Source: Pseudomonadota bacterium
Lineage (GTDB): Bacteria > Pseudomonadota > Gammaproteobacteria > Xanthomonadales > Xanthomonadaceae
Reading direction: 5' to 3'
Assembly (NCBI GenBank): GCA_018240435.1
Contig: JAFEFT010000035.1
Coordinates: forward strand, 1 to 64,000
DNA length: 64,000 nucleotides
In this document: one piece after another, positions 25,314-34,374 of the stretch
How the letters are laid out: each line of letters begins with the position of its first letter
How positions within the stretch are numbered: the first letter of the stretch is position 1
The notes under the pieces: model-generated
Told to the model about the DNA's origin: nothing
Database searches by the model: none
The model's input: only the letters and a program-made list of their open reading frames with translations
Made by a program: the position numbers and the translations under genes

Positions 25314-25499
25314 GGCGCCGCGAGCGACGAGGAAACGCCGGCCGTGCGCAGGCGGTGGCACAGCGCACCCCGGCACGTCGGCATCAGGTCACCGCGGCAA
25401 CTGCGCAAGGCCGGGCGGCGGCCAGCACGACGCCTGCGCCCACGGCCAGCGATGACCCTCGATTGCCGACGGGCGCCGGCGCCGGAGACCATCGCCGCC

Positions 25500-27566
25500 C
25501 TACATCACCCCTTCGCGGAAATCGAACTGCAACGAATCGCTGACCGGGTGCACGAGGTTGCCCTGGATGAAATCGATCCCGCTCATCCACAAGCTGGCGG
25601 CCACCTGCGCATCCTCGACGCCGGCGCCGATGACCTTGATGCCCAAGGCATGCGCGCGCTCGATCGCCCGGGCCAGTCCGGCGCGCGCATCCGGCGAGGC
25701 GTTGGCGGCAATCGCGCTCGCCGCAAGACGAATGAACGCCGGCGCGATCGCTTCCAGCACCGCGTCGGCCTCGCTGCCGGATCGGTAGTTCACCAGGCAA
25801 ATCCTGACTCCCAGCACCCGCATCGACGCCGCGAAGGCGGCCAGCAACGCCGGATTGAGCAGCGCATCATCGAGCGAGCACTGGAGCAGCAACGCAGCGC
25901 CTTCCACACCCTGCCGCGCCAGTTCCTGCTTGATCCACTGCGCATGATCGACGCTCACCAGCGAACGCAGCGACTGTGGCACGAACAGCTGCACCGGCGC
26001 CCAGCGATCGCGCTGATGGCGCGCCATCGCCAACGCGCGCGTCAACACGCAGCGATCGAGCTGCACCATCACGCCGGCGCGTAACGCGATCGGCAGGATC
26101 TCGGCGGCCATCCACACCCGGCCATCGTCATGACGCAGGCGGGCGAACGTCTGATAGCGCGCATCGACGCTGCCCTTGATCGCGACGATGGCCTGCACGG
26201 CCAGGTCGATGCGATCGCCGGCGATGGCCTGGCGCAACAGATCCTCCTCGCCTTGCTGGCGCCTGCGCTCGGCCGCCTCCGGCGAGACATGCACCTTGAT
26301 GCCGCCATCTTGCGCACGCGCCTCGCGGCAGGTGCGTTCGGCAACATCCAGCAGGGCGCCGGCATCGGCGTATCCGGCACGCAGCGGACACGCCCCCACC
26401 GCGATGCGCAATTGCACGGGCATGCCACCGGCCTCGAAGCTCTGCTCGCTCAAGCGATCACGCAGTCGCCCGGCGAGTTCGGTCAGCGCCGTTTCGTCGC
26501 CATCCGGGGCCAGCACGAGGAAGGCGTCGTCGGTGATGGCGGTCGCGATCGATGCGCCATCCAAGCCATCGGCGAGGGCGCGGCCGATGGCAGCGAACAG
26601 CTTGTCCAGCGCCGCCAGGCCGATGCGGTCGCGCAATGCCGAGGCACCCATCACCTTCACGAACAAGACGCCAGCGGCAACACCATCGCCATCATCCAGC
26701 GCCGCCTGGATCCGCGCCAGCACGAACTCGCGCCGATGCAGGCCACTGCCCGGATCGCGCTCGGCGGGCGCCACTGCGGGCACTTCGACCTTGCGCGCCC
26801 GGCTGACGCGGTTGCGCACGGTGGCGATCAGGTGCCGCGGGCGGATCGGCTTGGCGAGAAAATCGTCGCCGCCGGCATCGATCGCGGCAAAGCGCGCCTC
26901 CGGATCGCTCTCGCCGGACAGGAAAACGATCGGGATGGCGCCGAAGCTCGGGTGTTCGCGAATCAGCGCGGTCAGCTCGGCGCCATTGGCGTCGGGCATG
27001 TGCAAATCCATCAGGATCAGATCGGGGCGCAGCGCTGCCAACGCGTCCAGCACGTGCAGCGGCTCGTGTTCGACTTCGGCCTGCATGCCGGCATTGTTGA
27101 GCACGCTTTGCGCGAACAGCGCCTGGGCGCGATCATCCTCGACGATCAGCACGCGCTCGCCGTCCTTCGCTGCCGGCGCCAGCAAGGTCTTGAGCTGGCT
27201 CACCACCTCGGCGGCACCGAACGGCGGCAGCAGCAACGCGCCGACGCCGGCGCGGCGCGCTTCCAGCCGTACCGTCAGGCTGTCATCGCTGGCCAACGCC
27301 AGCAGCGGGATGCGCAGGTTCTTGTCGCGCGAACGCTGCTGAACCTCCCGCCGGGCCGCGCCCACCGCCGCCAGATCTCCCACGTGGCTGGCATCCACCA
27401 GCATCGCGTGCGGCGACAGGCCCAGCAGCAATTCGGCGAATTCTTCCACGTCGGCGACGGTCTCGACCTGGAACCCGGAACTCTCCAGCCGTTTGACCAG
27501 TTCGGTCGCAAAGGCGTTGGCATCGCTGAGCAGATAGACGCTGCGCGGTGGAATGGATGGATTCAT
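25500..27566 (-). CDS. Double-receiver protein with degenerate GGDEF and EAL domains
   Basis: A 688-residue protein: REC1 (about 8-130, with Asp58 in MLVDAS but several acidic-pocket residues lost), REC2 (138-255, intact pocket EDD and phosphoacceptor Asp187 in LILMDLHMPD, Lys in FLAKPI), then a diguanylate-cyclase-like domain (about 285-420) whose signature is replaced by TDDAF, and an EAL-like domain (about 440-680) where EAL-LR is replaced by QTFARLR. Both cyclic-di-GMP enzymatic sites appear lost, so it is probably a phosphorylation-controlled c-di-GMP binder or scaffold, comparable in concept to FimX. It stands alone; the start is weakly supported by its ribosome site. Confidence 0.82.
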   Translation of the reverse strand: MNPSIPPRSVYLLSDANAFATELVKRLESSGFQVETVADVEEFAELLLGLSPHAMLVDASHVGDLAAVGAARREVQQRSRDKNLRIPLLALASDDSLTVRLEARRAGVGALLLPPFGAAEVVSQLKTLLAPAAKDGERVLIVEDDRAQALFAQSVLNNAGMQAEVEHEPLHVLDALAALRPDLILMDLHMPDANGAELTALIREHPSFGAIPIVFLSGESDPEARFAAIDAGGDDFLAKPIRPRHLIATVRNRVSRARKVEVPAVAPAERDPGSGLHRREFVLARIQAALDDGDGVAAGVLFVKVMGASALRDRIGLAALDKLFAAIGRALADGLDGASIATAITDDAFLVLAPDGDETALTELAGRLRDRLSEQSFEAGGMPVQLRIAVGACPLRAGYADAGALLDVAERTCREARAQDGGIKVHVSPEAAERRRQQGEEDLLRQAIAGDRIDLAVQAIVAIKGSVDARYQTFARLRHDDGRVWMAAEILPIALRAGVMVQLDRCVLTRALAMARHQRDRWAPVQLFVPQSLRSLVSVDHAQWIKQELARQGVEGAALLLQCSLDDALLNPALLAAFAASMRVLGVRICLVNYRSGSEADAVLEAIAPAFIRLAASAIAANASPDARAGLARAIERAHALGIKVIGAGVEDAQVAASLWMSGIDFIQGNLVHPVSDSLQFDFREGVM

Positions 27567-27846
27567 GGTCGCCAAGTCTGTCGTGAACCGGGCTGGCGGC
27601 AAGACCAGCGGACGGCGTGCCTGCCAGCCTACTCCATCGCCCACCGCACCGGCTGTGAGCCCGCTCGGGAAAACGCCAATCCGATGCCGCCTCCGGCGCC
27701 GATCCGGAACCACCGCGGATCTCGGCGCGAACCGACTTCCCGCCGGCGTGATCGATCCGTCCGCGACCCGCGACCGATCGCCAGCGGCGGGCCTCCCGCC
27801 GCGAGCCGTGCCCGCTCAGGGTCGAGCCTGAAAAACCAACGACCGC

Positions 27847-28548
27847 TCAGCCATCGGCCGTGACGGTGAACGCGTAGCCGGCATTGGGCACGTATTCGAT
27901 CCACGCCGCGTTGCCGCCGGCGATCGCGAGCTTGCGGCGCAGCCGGTGCACCACCTGCTTGAGCGATTCGCGGTCGGCGGCATCGCGATCGGGCCAGACG
28001 GTGGCGATCACCCGGTCGGCATCGACCGGACGGCCACCGTGGCCGAGCAACAACCGCAGCAGGCGCAGTTCCAGCGGCGACAGGCGAAACGGCGCGCCAC
28101 CATTGACCTGCGCCTCGCTGCGCTCGATGTCGAGGCTGAGCGGGCCGCCGACCGGCACAGGCTCGTCGCCCGGCTCGTTGCCCCGGCGCAGCAATGAGCG
28201 CACCCGCGCCAGCAGCGCGCGCGGGCTGAACGGCTTGCGCAGGTAATCGTCGGCGCCCAGGTCGAGGCCGCGCACTTCGTCTTCCTCGGCGGCGCGCACG
28301 GTGAGCATCATCACCGGCACCTGGCTGCTGCGGCGCAGGATCGCCAGCACCTCGAAGCCATCGCGCAGCGGCAGGTTGACATCGAGGATGACCAGATCGG
28401 GGGTGTGCTCGCGCAGGCGCAGCAGCGCCTGTTCGCCGTCGAAGGCGGTGACCACGCCATAGCCGGCGGTGGTCAGCGCATAGCGCAGCAGGCCGACCAG
28501 TTCGACATCGTCGTCGACGATCAGGATGGTCATGCGAATCTGGCTCAT
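27847..28548 (-). CDS. OmpR-family response regulator
   Basis: A 233-residue two-domain regulator: receiver (about 5-120) with DDD pocket, phosphoacceptor Asp in LVILDVNLPL and Lys in LRKPFSP, then a winged-helix DNA-binding domain (about 140-230; LSPLELRLLRLLLGHGGRPVDADRVI, VWPD..., LKQVVHRLRRKL, YVPNAGYAF). It overlaps the histidine kinase gene by four bases, giving a cognate pair. The signal and regulon are unknown; neighbours do not reveal them. A GC-rich hairpin at 27784-27802 lies downstream but lacks a U-run. Confidence 0.93.
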   Translation of the reverse strand: MSQIRMTILIVDDDVELVGLLRYALTTAGYGVVTAFDGEQALLRLREHTPDLVILDVNLPLRDGFEVLAILRRSSQVPVMMLTVRAAEEDEVRGLDLGADDYLRKPFSPRALLARVRSLLRRGNEPGDEPVPVGGPLSLDIERSEAQVNGGAPFRLSPLELRLLRLLLGHGGRPVDADRVIATVWPDRDAADRESLKQVVHRLRRKLAIAGGNAAWIEYVPNAGYAFTVTADG

Positions 28549-30557
28549 GCCTCCTCCTCGATCGGCAACACGATGCCGATGCGCGCCCCTTGCCGATGTT
28601 GCGGCGGCGCCACCTTGATCGCACCGCCATGCGCGGTCACCACCGCATAGACGATCGCCAGCCCGAGGCCGGTGCCGCGCTGGCTGGGCTCCTCTTGCGG
28701 CGAGCGTTTGAACGGCGCGAACAGGTCGGTATTGGCGCCCAGCGCCGGCAGGCCCGGGCCTTCGTCTTCGATCCAGGCGGTGACTTGCCGCGGCTCCCAG
28801 TCCAGCTCGACCCAGATCGTGGTCTGGTCGGGCGCGAACTTGTTGGCGTTCGCCAGCAGGTTGACGAACACCGAGAACAGCCGCTGCCCGTCCCCGACCA
28901 GCGTCGGGCCGGGCGCCAGATGCAGATTGATGCGCTGCTCGCGCTGGGCGACCAGCGGCCGGATCAGATCGGCGGCATCGTTGACGACCGCGCCCAGATC
29001 CACCGGCTGCCGGCGCAGGCGCATCTGCCCACTTTCGATGCGCACGCTGTCGAGCAGGTTCTCGACCAGTTGCGACAGCCGCAGGGTGCCGCGGAACTGG
29101 GCATCGGCCAGTTGCAGGCCAGTGTCGTCGCCGCTGGCCTGCAGGTGGTCGCGCAGCAATTCGATCGAGGCCATCTGCGCCGACAGCGGCGTCTGGAACT
29201 CGTGCGAGAGATTGGCGAGGATACGATCGCGCATGAATCGCGCCGCCTCCAGCGCGGTCTCCTCGCGCACCACCAGCACCTGGCGATCACCACTGGCCGT
29301 CAGCCGCCGCACCGTCAACAGGCGCTCGCGATCGACCGGCGTGTAACGCTGCTCGCGCGCGACCGCCGCCGCTGGGTCGGAACCGGCGCCGTCGCCACGG
29401 CGATCGATCGGCACCAGCACCTGCGCGATGGGCAGCCCGAGCACATCCTCGCGACTGCGACCGATCAGTTCGAGAAACTGCCGATTGGCGTAGTGGATGC
29501 GATCGGCCTGGTCGACGCCGACGATGCCCTCGTCGACGCCATCGAGCACGGCATCGAGCTCCTGGCGCTGGTCGCGCTCGGTGGCGGTGAGCGAACCGAC
29601 CTGCGTGCGCATCTGCTCGAGGCTGCCGGCCAGTGCGACCGGTTCGGCAAGGAAGGTCACCGGGGTGGCCACCGCGGTCTCCAGATCGCCGCTGCCCAGG
29701 CGCTCGGCGGCCTGCGCGACCTGCGCGAACGGCCGTGCGATGCGCGCCGCCAGCACCACCGCCAGCGCCAGCGCCAGCAGGATCGTCACCGCACCCGACA
29801 GGGCGAACGCCGCCAAGCCCTCGACGATGCGCCGCTGCACCCATTGCTGCGATACGGTGGCGACCAGCAGGGCGCCCGGCGCCCCATCCTCATCGCTCAC
29901 CCGGGCGATGCGGGCGGCGGCGATGTCCTCGCCCAGCGCCTCGAAGGTTTCCGCCTCGCCCGAGGCCGCCACCGTCAGCAGCGCACGGTTCCACGGTTCG
30001 TCGCGATCGCCGCTGGCCACTGGCAGCGGCAGCAGGCGCGGGCTGAAGCGGGTTGCATCCGGACGCACGTTCAGGCGCGTGCCGACCGGCTCGGCGACGA
30101 TGATGATCGCCCCCGGCTGGGCCGGGATGTCGCGCTGGACGACCCGCCACGGCATCCCGCGCCCATCGAAGGCAAGGCCGGTGGCGAAATTCGGTGGCGC
30201 CCGCCCGAACTCGGCGACGATCCGCCCGCCTTCCTGCAGGCGGATGTATTCGATCGCACTGGTGCCGTGGAAATCCTTCACCAGATTGCGCGCCTTGCCG
30301 AACTGGTCGCGCACGAGGTAGTAGCGCAGATTCGGCTGCCGGGCGAGCAGATCGGCGGCCACGTTCATCTCCCGCGACCAATCCTGCAGGCGCTGGCGCG
30401 CCTCGGATACCGAACGTTCGGCCTCGGTGCGCGCCTGCCCCACCACCGCCGAGCGGATCGTGCCAACGCCACTGGCCAGCAACAGCAGCGCGAACAAGAC
30501 CACCAGCCCGACGTGGCTGCTCAGCAACAAGCGCGACAGGCGACGGCGAGTCGACAT
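28545..30557 (-). CDS. Membrane sensor histidine kinase
   Basis: A 670-residue sensor. An N-terminal membrane helix (about 16-37) precedes a periplasmic region to about 265, then a second membrane helix (AFALSGAVTILLALALAVVLAA), HAMP, a PAS domain (GIVGVDQADRIHYANRQFLELIG), HisKA with phosphoacceptor His in NLSHEFQTPLSAQ, and a HATPase domain (NLLANANKFAP, DEGPGLP, GTGLGLAIV). The ligand is unknown. The first in-frame ATGs further upstream give an implausible Arg/Pro-rich extension, so 30557 is used. The stop overlaps the response-regulator start. Confidence 0.92.
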   Translation of the reverse strand: MSTRRRLSRLLLSSHVGLVVLFALLLLASGVGTIRSAVVGQARTEAERSVSEARQRLQDWSREMNVAADLLARQPNLRYYLVRDQFGKARNLVKDFHGTSAIEYIRLQEGGRIVAEFGRAPPNFATGLAFDGRGMPWRVVQRDIPAQPGAIIIVAEPVGTRLNVRPDATRFSPRLLPLPVASGDRDEPWNRALLTVAASGEAETFEALGEDIAAARIARVSDEDGAPGALLVATVSQQWVQRRIVEGLAAFALSGAVTILLALALAVVLAARIARPFAQVAQAAERLGSGDLETAVATPVTFLAEPVALAGSLEQMRTQVGSLTATERDQRQELDAVLDGVDEGIVGVDQADRIHYANRQFLELIGRSREDVLGLPIAQVLVPIDRRGDGAGSDPAAAVAREQRYTPVDRERLLTVRRLTASGDRQVLVVREETALEAARFMRDRILANLSHEFQTPLSAQMASIELLRDHLQASGDDTGLQLADAQFRGTLRLSQLVENLLDSVRIESGQMRLRRQPVDLGAVVNDAADLIRPLVAQREQRINLHLAPGPTLVGDGQRLFSVFVNLLANANKFAPDQTTIWVELDWEPRQVTAWIEDEGPGLPALGANTDLFAPFKRSPQEEPSQRGTGLGLAIVYAVVTAHGGAIKVAPPQHRQGARIGIVLPIEEEA

Positions 30558-30758
30558 GCGAGGGCGTACCGGCAGCGGACGGGGACCTGCCGCAATGGGC
30601 GGGCTGCCGCCATTGTCGCCGAGGATGGCCCCGGTCAGCATCCCGCCAGCGATGCATCGCAGTGGCTCGGCTGGGCAGCGCCGCGAAGGCAACGGTTTCG
30701 GCACACCGCCACCGGCGGCCGCCCGTGCGTGCCGCCGGCGAGGCATCCGGCGGCGTTC

Positions 30759-31634
30759 TCAGGCCCCGGCCAGCACCATCCCCGGTTCACCATGCCAGTA
30801 GCCGTTGCGGGCGCCCAGGCGCGACGGCGGCGCGTCCGTGGCGATGGCATCGGCAAAGCGCCGCACGACCTCGGCCATGCCCTCGTGTTGCGGATACAGG
30901 CGCAGGATGTCGATGCCGGCGGCGCGCAGCTCCGGCAGTTCGGGAGCGAGGTCGGTGACCTCGTGGCCCTGGATCTGGATGCCGTTGATGGTCAGCAGTG
31001 GCTGCCCTTCGCGGGTGGCCAGCGGCATGCCGTCGGGGTAGTCGATGCAGCGGAAGCCGCATTGGTCCTTGGCCACGTCCAGTGCGCGGGCGGTGAAGCA
31101 GCGCGCCGACCAGGCCAGCGGCAACCGGCCCCAGGCGATGATCTCCAGCTCCGGCATCACCTCGCCTGCCGTTGCCACCGCCGCCCGCAACGCCAGCACC
31201 AGCTCGCGCCCCTGCTCGACTCCGAGCACCAGCCGGCACAGGCCGTCGCCGCGCAGCAGGCCGAGCGTACGCGCGTTGTAGACGTTGAGCGTCGGGCCAC
31301 CGACGAACGGCAGGCCGCGCTCGCGGCACAGCTGCACCGCCGACATGTCGTTGGCCTCGAGCAGGAAACGGCCATCCTCGACCAGCCGGCGCAGCGCGCC
31401 CAGTTCCGATTCGGCCTCCAGCAAGGCCAGCGTCGACAGCACGATCTGCTTGCCGCTGGCGGCCAGTTCGACGGCCAGCGCCAGCCAGTCGGCGGTGCGC
31501 AGCTCGCGGCGCTTGGAGCACACCGTCTCGCCCAGATGGATGATGTCCAGCGGCCAGTCCCGCGCCTGCCGGTAGAAGTCGAGCACGCGCTGGCGCGGCC
31601 AGAAGTATTGCAGGGGGCCGAGGCTGAGCTGCAT
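30759..31634 (-). CDS. ubiV: Ubiquinone biosynthesis protein UbiV
   Basis: A 291-residue U32-family protein, starting MQLSLGPLQYFWPRQ. With UbiU it forms the [4Fe-4S] hydroxylase system for oxygen-independent ubiquinone synthesis in the cytoplasm. Cluster cysteines are visible in ETVCSKRRE and in SARCF...KDQCGFRC. It is separated from ubiU by one base. It sits beside moaA and nar, consistent with quinone supply for nitrate respiration. A longer upstream frame overlaps ubiU and is rejected. Confidence 0.9.
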   Translation of the reverse strand: MQLSLGPLQYFWPRQRVLDFYRQARDWPLDIIHLGETVCSKRRELRTADWLALAVELAASGKQIVLSTLALLEAESELGALRRLVEDGRFLLEANDMSAVQLCRERGLPFVGGPTLNVYNARTLGLLRGDGLCRLVLGVEQGRELVLALRAAVATAGEVMPELEIIAWGRLPLAWSARCFTARALDVAKDQCGFRCIDYPDGMPLATREGQPLLTINGIQIQGHEVTDLAPELPELRAAGIDILRLYPQHEGMAEVVRRFADAIATDAPPSRLGARNGYWHGEPGMVLAGA

Positions 31635-31635
31635 G

Positions 31636-32634
31636 TCAGTGCCAGGAACGGTGATAGGGGCCGAGCGTGGTCTGGTGGCCCTCGGCGTGCGCGCCCAGGG
31701 TCGCTTGCCAGTCGGGGCGCGGCTGCCAGCGGACCGGATCGGCGTGCTGGGCATCGAGCGCCTGCCGCCACACCCGCGCCACCGAACCGACATAGGCAGC
31801 GCCGCGCTGGCGGCCTTCGATCTTGACCGCCGCCACGCCGGCCCGGCGCAGGCGCGGCAGCAGTTCGAGGGTGTTGAGGCTGGTCGGCTCTTCGAGGGCG
31901 TGGAAGATCTCGCCGCGAACGTCGAAGCGGCCCTTGCAGACGGTCGGGTAGCCGGCCGCCTCGCCGGGCGCGTAGCGATCGAGCAGCACGCCGTTCAGGC
32001 GCACGCTGCGGGCGCCGGCAGCGTCCTCGTCCCAACGCACGAAGCGTGCCGGCGAGCACACGCCATGCCGGTTCGGCGAGGCGCCGGTGACATACGATGA
32101 CAGCTGGCAGCGGCCTTCGACCATGATGCACAGGCTGCCGAAGGCGAACACCTCCAGCGGCACCGGCGCGTTCTCGCACAGGCGCTCGACCTGCTGGATC
32201 GACAGCACCCGCGGCAGCACCGCACGGGCGATGCCGAAGCGCTCGACGTAGTAGCGCAGCGCCGCCTGGGTGGTCGCCGAGCCTTGCACCGACAAGTGCC
32301 TGGCCATCTGCGGGTGGTGACGGGCGGCGTGATCGAGCACGGCGAGGTCGGCGGCGATGATGGCATCGGCACCGAGGGCGGCGGCGCGGTCGACGGCGGC
32401 GTCCCATTCGTGCAGGCGAGCGCTTTCCGGGTAGGTATTGAGCGCCAGATACACCTTGCAGCCGCGGCCATGCGCGTACTGCACGCCACGGCACAGATCG
32501 TCGTCGGTGAAGTTCAGGCCGGGAAACGCCCGTGCATTGGTCTGGTCGCGAAAACCGACATAGACCGCGTCGGCGCCGTTGTCCACCGCCGCCATCAATG
32601 CCGGCAGGTTGCCGGCCGGACACACCAGTTGCAT
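31636..32634 (-). CDS. ubiU: Ubiquinone biosynthesis protein UbiU
   Basis: A 332-residue U32-family protein. The family start MQLVCPAGNLPALMAAVDNGADAVY (quoted key MQLVCPAGNLPAL) is followed by FGSLCIMVEGRCQLSSY, NRHGVCSPAR and PTVCKGRF, giving the four cysteines of its [4Fe-4S] cluster. It acts with UbiV in anaerobic ring hydroxylation of ubiquinone precursors. The third partner, the SCP2-domain UbiT, is not in this window. The start lies 55 bases downstream of an FNR-type box, and the gene is divergent from moaA. Confidence 0.92.
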   Translation of the reverse strand: MQLVCPAGNLPALMAAVDNGADAVYVGFRDQTNARAFPGLNFTDDDLCRGVQYAHGRGCKVYLALNTYPESARLHEWDAAVDRAAALGADAIIAADLAVLDHAARHHPQMARHLSVQGSATTQAALRYYVERFGIARAVLPRVLSIQQVERLCENAPVPLEVFAFGSLCIMVEGRCQLSSYVTGASPNRHGVCSPARFVRWDEDAAGARSVRLNGVLLDRYAPGEAAGYPTVCKGRFDVRGEIFHALEEPTSLNTLELLPRLRRAGVAAVKIEGRQRGAAYVGSVARVWRQALDAQHADPVRWQPRPDWQATLGAHAEGHQTTLGPYHRSWH

Positions 32635-32688
32635 GCCGCCTCCGCGTGAGCCAACGGCGCATCCTCGCCGCTGCCGGTGATCGCGTCC

Positions 32689-32702
32689 TTGATCTGGATC
32701 AT
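32689..32702. promoter_or_regulatory. FNR/ANR-type box upstream of ubiU
   Basis: TTGAT-CTGG-ATCAT matches the FNR/ANR consensus TTGAT-N4-ATCAA at nine of ten positions. Its centre is 61 bases from the ubiU start, so activation from -41.5 would leave a leader of about 20 bases. It lies in the 273-base ubiU/moaA divergent region. Confidence 0.65.
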
Positions 32703-32715
32703 GGCCGGCGCCGGC

Positions 32716-32729
32716 TTGATCCACCTCAA
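32716..32729. promoter_or_regulatory. Second FNR/ANR-type box, ubiU-moaA region
   Basis: TTGAT-CCAC-CTCAA matches nine of ten consensus positions and is centred 27 bases from the first box. It could serve the divergent moaA promoter or help at ubiU. Spacing to moaA (about 185 bases) would imply a long leader. Confidence 0.55.
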
Positions 32730-32907
32730 GGCACACCGCCACGGCGAAGGTTTACGATGACGGGGTCGGCGCAGGCATCGCGCCGGCGAACTCCGAGTGC
32801 CAGGGCCTTCGGTTCCGCGAGGAATACGGCCTTGGCACCGTGGCCATGTGGCCAAAGGGTGGGCGCGGAAACACGCCCGCCTCCCGTGCCTGGAAAGGAG
32901 CGATGCA

Positions 32908-33891
32908 ATGACCGTGCTTGCCGACCGCTTCGGTCGCCATTTCCCGTACCTGCGGCTGTCGTTGATCGAGGCCTGCAATTTCAGTTGCAGCTATTGCCTG
33001 CCGGATGGCTACAAGGCCGACCCGGATGCGCCGGGGCTGCTGCGCATCGACGAGATCGAGCGCCTGCTGCGCGCCTTCGCCCGCGTCGGCCTGCGCAAGC
33101 TGCGCCTGACCGGCGGCGAGCCGACCCTGCGCCGTGATCTGACCGCGATCATCGCCACCGCGGCGAAAATTCCCGGCATCCAGACGCTGGCGATGACGAC
33201 CAACGGCTGCCTGCTGCGCAAGCGCCGCGCCGACTGGCAGGCGGCCGGCCTGAACGCGCTCAACGTCAGCGTCGATTCGCTCGACCGCCAGCGCTTTGCC
33301 GCCATCACCGGCCACGATCGCCTGCCCGACATCCTCGCCGGCATCGACGAGGCACTGGCCGACGGCTTCCCGGTGCTCAAGCTCAACGCGGTGTTGCTGC
33401 GTGGCCTCAACGACGAGCAGATGCCGGCCTGGCTGGACTACCTGCGCGAGCGCCCGATCGCGGTGCGTTTCATCGAACTGATGCGTACCGGCACCAACCT
33501 CGAATATTTCCAGCGCCATCATCTGCGCGCGCAAGGTCTCGAAGACGATCTGCAAGCGCGCGGCTGGAGCCTGCTGCCGCGCGCGCCCGCGGCCGGGCCG
33601 GCGCGCGAGTACGGGCATCCGGATTACCGCGGCCGGATCGGCATCATCGCGCCGTATTCGCGCGATTTCTGCGCCGGCTGCAACCGTCTGCGAGTGACCG
33701 CGCGCGGCGACCTGCGGCTGTGCCTGTTCGGCAACATCGGCATCCCGCTGCGGCCGCAGCTGCAAAGCGACGACGATGCCGATGCGTTGCAGGCCAGCCT
33801 GCTCAGCCAACTCGGCCTGAAAGCCGCCGGCCACGGCCTGCACGAAGGCAACACGGGCCTGACGCCGCATCTGGCCTCGATCGGCGGCTGA
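32908..33891 (+). CDS. moaA: GTP 3',8-cyclase MoaA
   Basis: A 327-residue radical-SAM enzyme that turns GTP into 3',8-cyclo-GTP, the first step of molybdenum cofactor synthesis. The SAM cluster motif is EACNFSCSYC, the second cluster is bound by FCAGCNRLRVTARGDLRLCLF, TGGEPTLRRD is the SAM loop and the chain ends in the GG activating tail. AAAGGAG precedes the ATG. No other moa gene is nearby, so this may be a nitrate-specific extra copy, as with moaA1 next to nar in pseudomonads; it feeds the cofactor of NarG. Confidence 0.95.
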   Translation: MTVLADRFGRHFPYLRLSLIEACNFSCSYCLPDGYKADPDAPGLLRIDEIERLLRAFARVGLRKLRLTGGEPTLRRDLTAIIATAAKIPGIQTLAMTTNGCLLRKRRADWQAAGLNALNVSVDSLDRQRFAAITGHDRLPDILAGIDEALADGFPVLKLNAVLLRGLNDEQMPAWLDYLRERPIAVRFIELMRTGTNLEYFQRHHLRAQGLEDDLQARGWSLLPRAPAAGPAREYGHPDYRGRIGIIAPYSRDFCAGCNRLRVTARGDLRLCLFGNIGIPLRPQLQSDDDADALQASLLSQLGLKAAGHGLHEGNTGLTPHLASIGG

Positions 33892-33911
33892 CCCCCACGA
33901 AGGACGGCAAC

Positions 33912-34277
33912 ATGAAGCTGACCCTGCGCCCCGAAGCGCTGCGCGTGCGCGTGGACGAAGCCGAACTGGCCCGTCTGCTCGCCGGCGAATGTCTGCGCGT
34001 GGCCTGCCACCACGGCGAGCAGCCGCTGCTGGCTCTGGCCGTGACCCTGGCAGCGACGACGACGCTGGCGCCGGCGGCCAACGGCTGGCAACTGCAACTC
34101 GATCGCGGCGCGGTGACGCAATACGGCGCCGGGCTGCCGCGTCGGGATGCGCTGGAACTGCCGCTGGACAGCGGCCCGGCGCTGGAGTTCGACGTCGATG
34201 TCCGCGACAGCGTGCGCGTGCGCCGACGGCGCGAGGCCAGCGCAGGCGCGGGCGACGGTCAAGCGGCACGATCTTGA
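33912..34277 (+). CDS. Small protein of unknown function between moaA and narG
   Basis: A 121-residue soluble protein, MKLTLRPEALRVRVDEAELARL at its start, rich in beta-strand-like alternation, with no signal or membrane segment and a basic RRRRE-containing tail. It has GAAGGA upstream and begins 21 bases after moaA. It reminds me of small domains of unknown function whose N-terminus reads MK-R-K...LRLRL, but I cannot name the family with confidence. The context suggests a role in anaerobic metabolism or molybdoenzyme maturation. An FNR-like box overlaps its 3' end. Confidence 0.6.
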   Translation: MKLTLRPEALRVRVDEAELARLLAGECLRVACHHGEQPLLALAVTLAATTTLAPAANGWQLQLDRGAVTQYGAGLPRRDALELPLDSGPALEFDVDVRDSVRVRRRREASAGAGDGQAARS

Positions 34278-34287
34278 TCCAGATCAG
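34274..34287 (+). promoter_or_regulatory. FNR/ANR-type box upstream of narG
   Basis: TTGAT-CCAG-ATCAG matches nine of ten consensus positions and overlaps the stop codon of the preceding small gene. Its centre is about 94 bases from the narG start, allowing a promoter at -41.5 with a leader near 50 bases. TATCAT at 34336-34341 is another -10-like string. Confidence 0.6.
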
Positions 34288-34374
34288 CATGGCGAGCACT
34301 GCCAGCCCCTAGCCTGCCGACCTTGACGATGGCGCTATCATGAACTTTTCCCTCCCCCCACGCAGGTCGACCCC

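Noticed and set aside
27784-27802. Terminator after the response regulator
   Set aside because: An 8-bp GC hairpin exists but no U-run follows on the minus strand, so it is too weak to list.
28590-31826. Plus-strand frame of over 1000 codons opposite the histidine kinase and ubiV
   Set aside because: It spans several real minus-strand genes and their gap; translation is Gln/Arg/His-rich without domains.
33912-34277. Missing ubiT as the small gene beside moaA
   Set aside because: The protein has no SCP2-like lipid-binding pattern and is shorter than UbiT.
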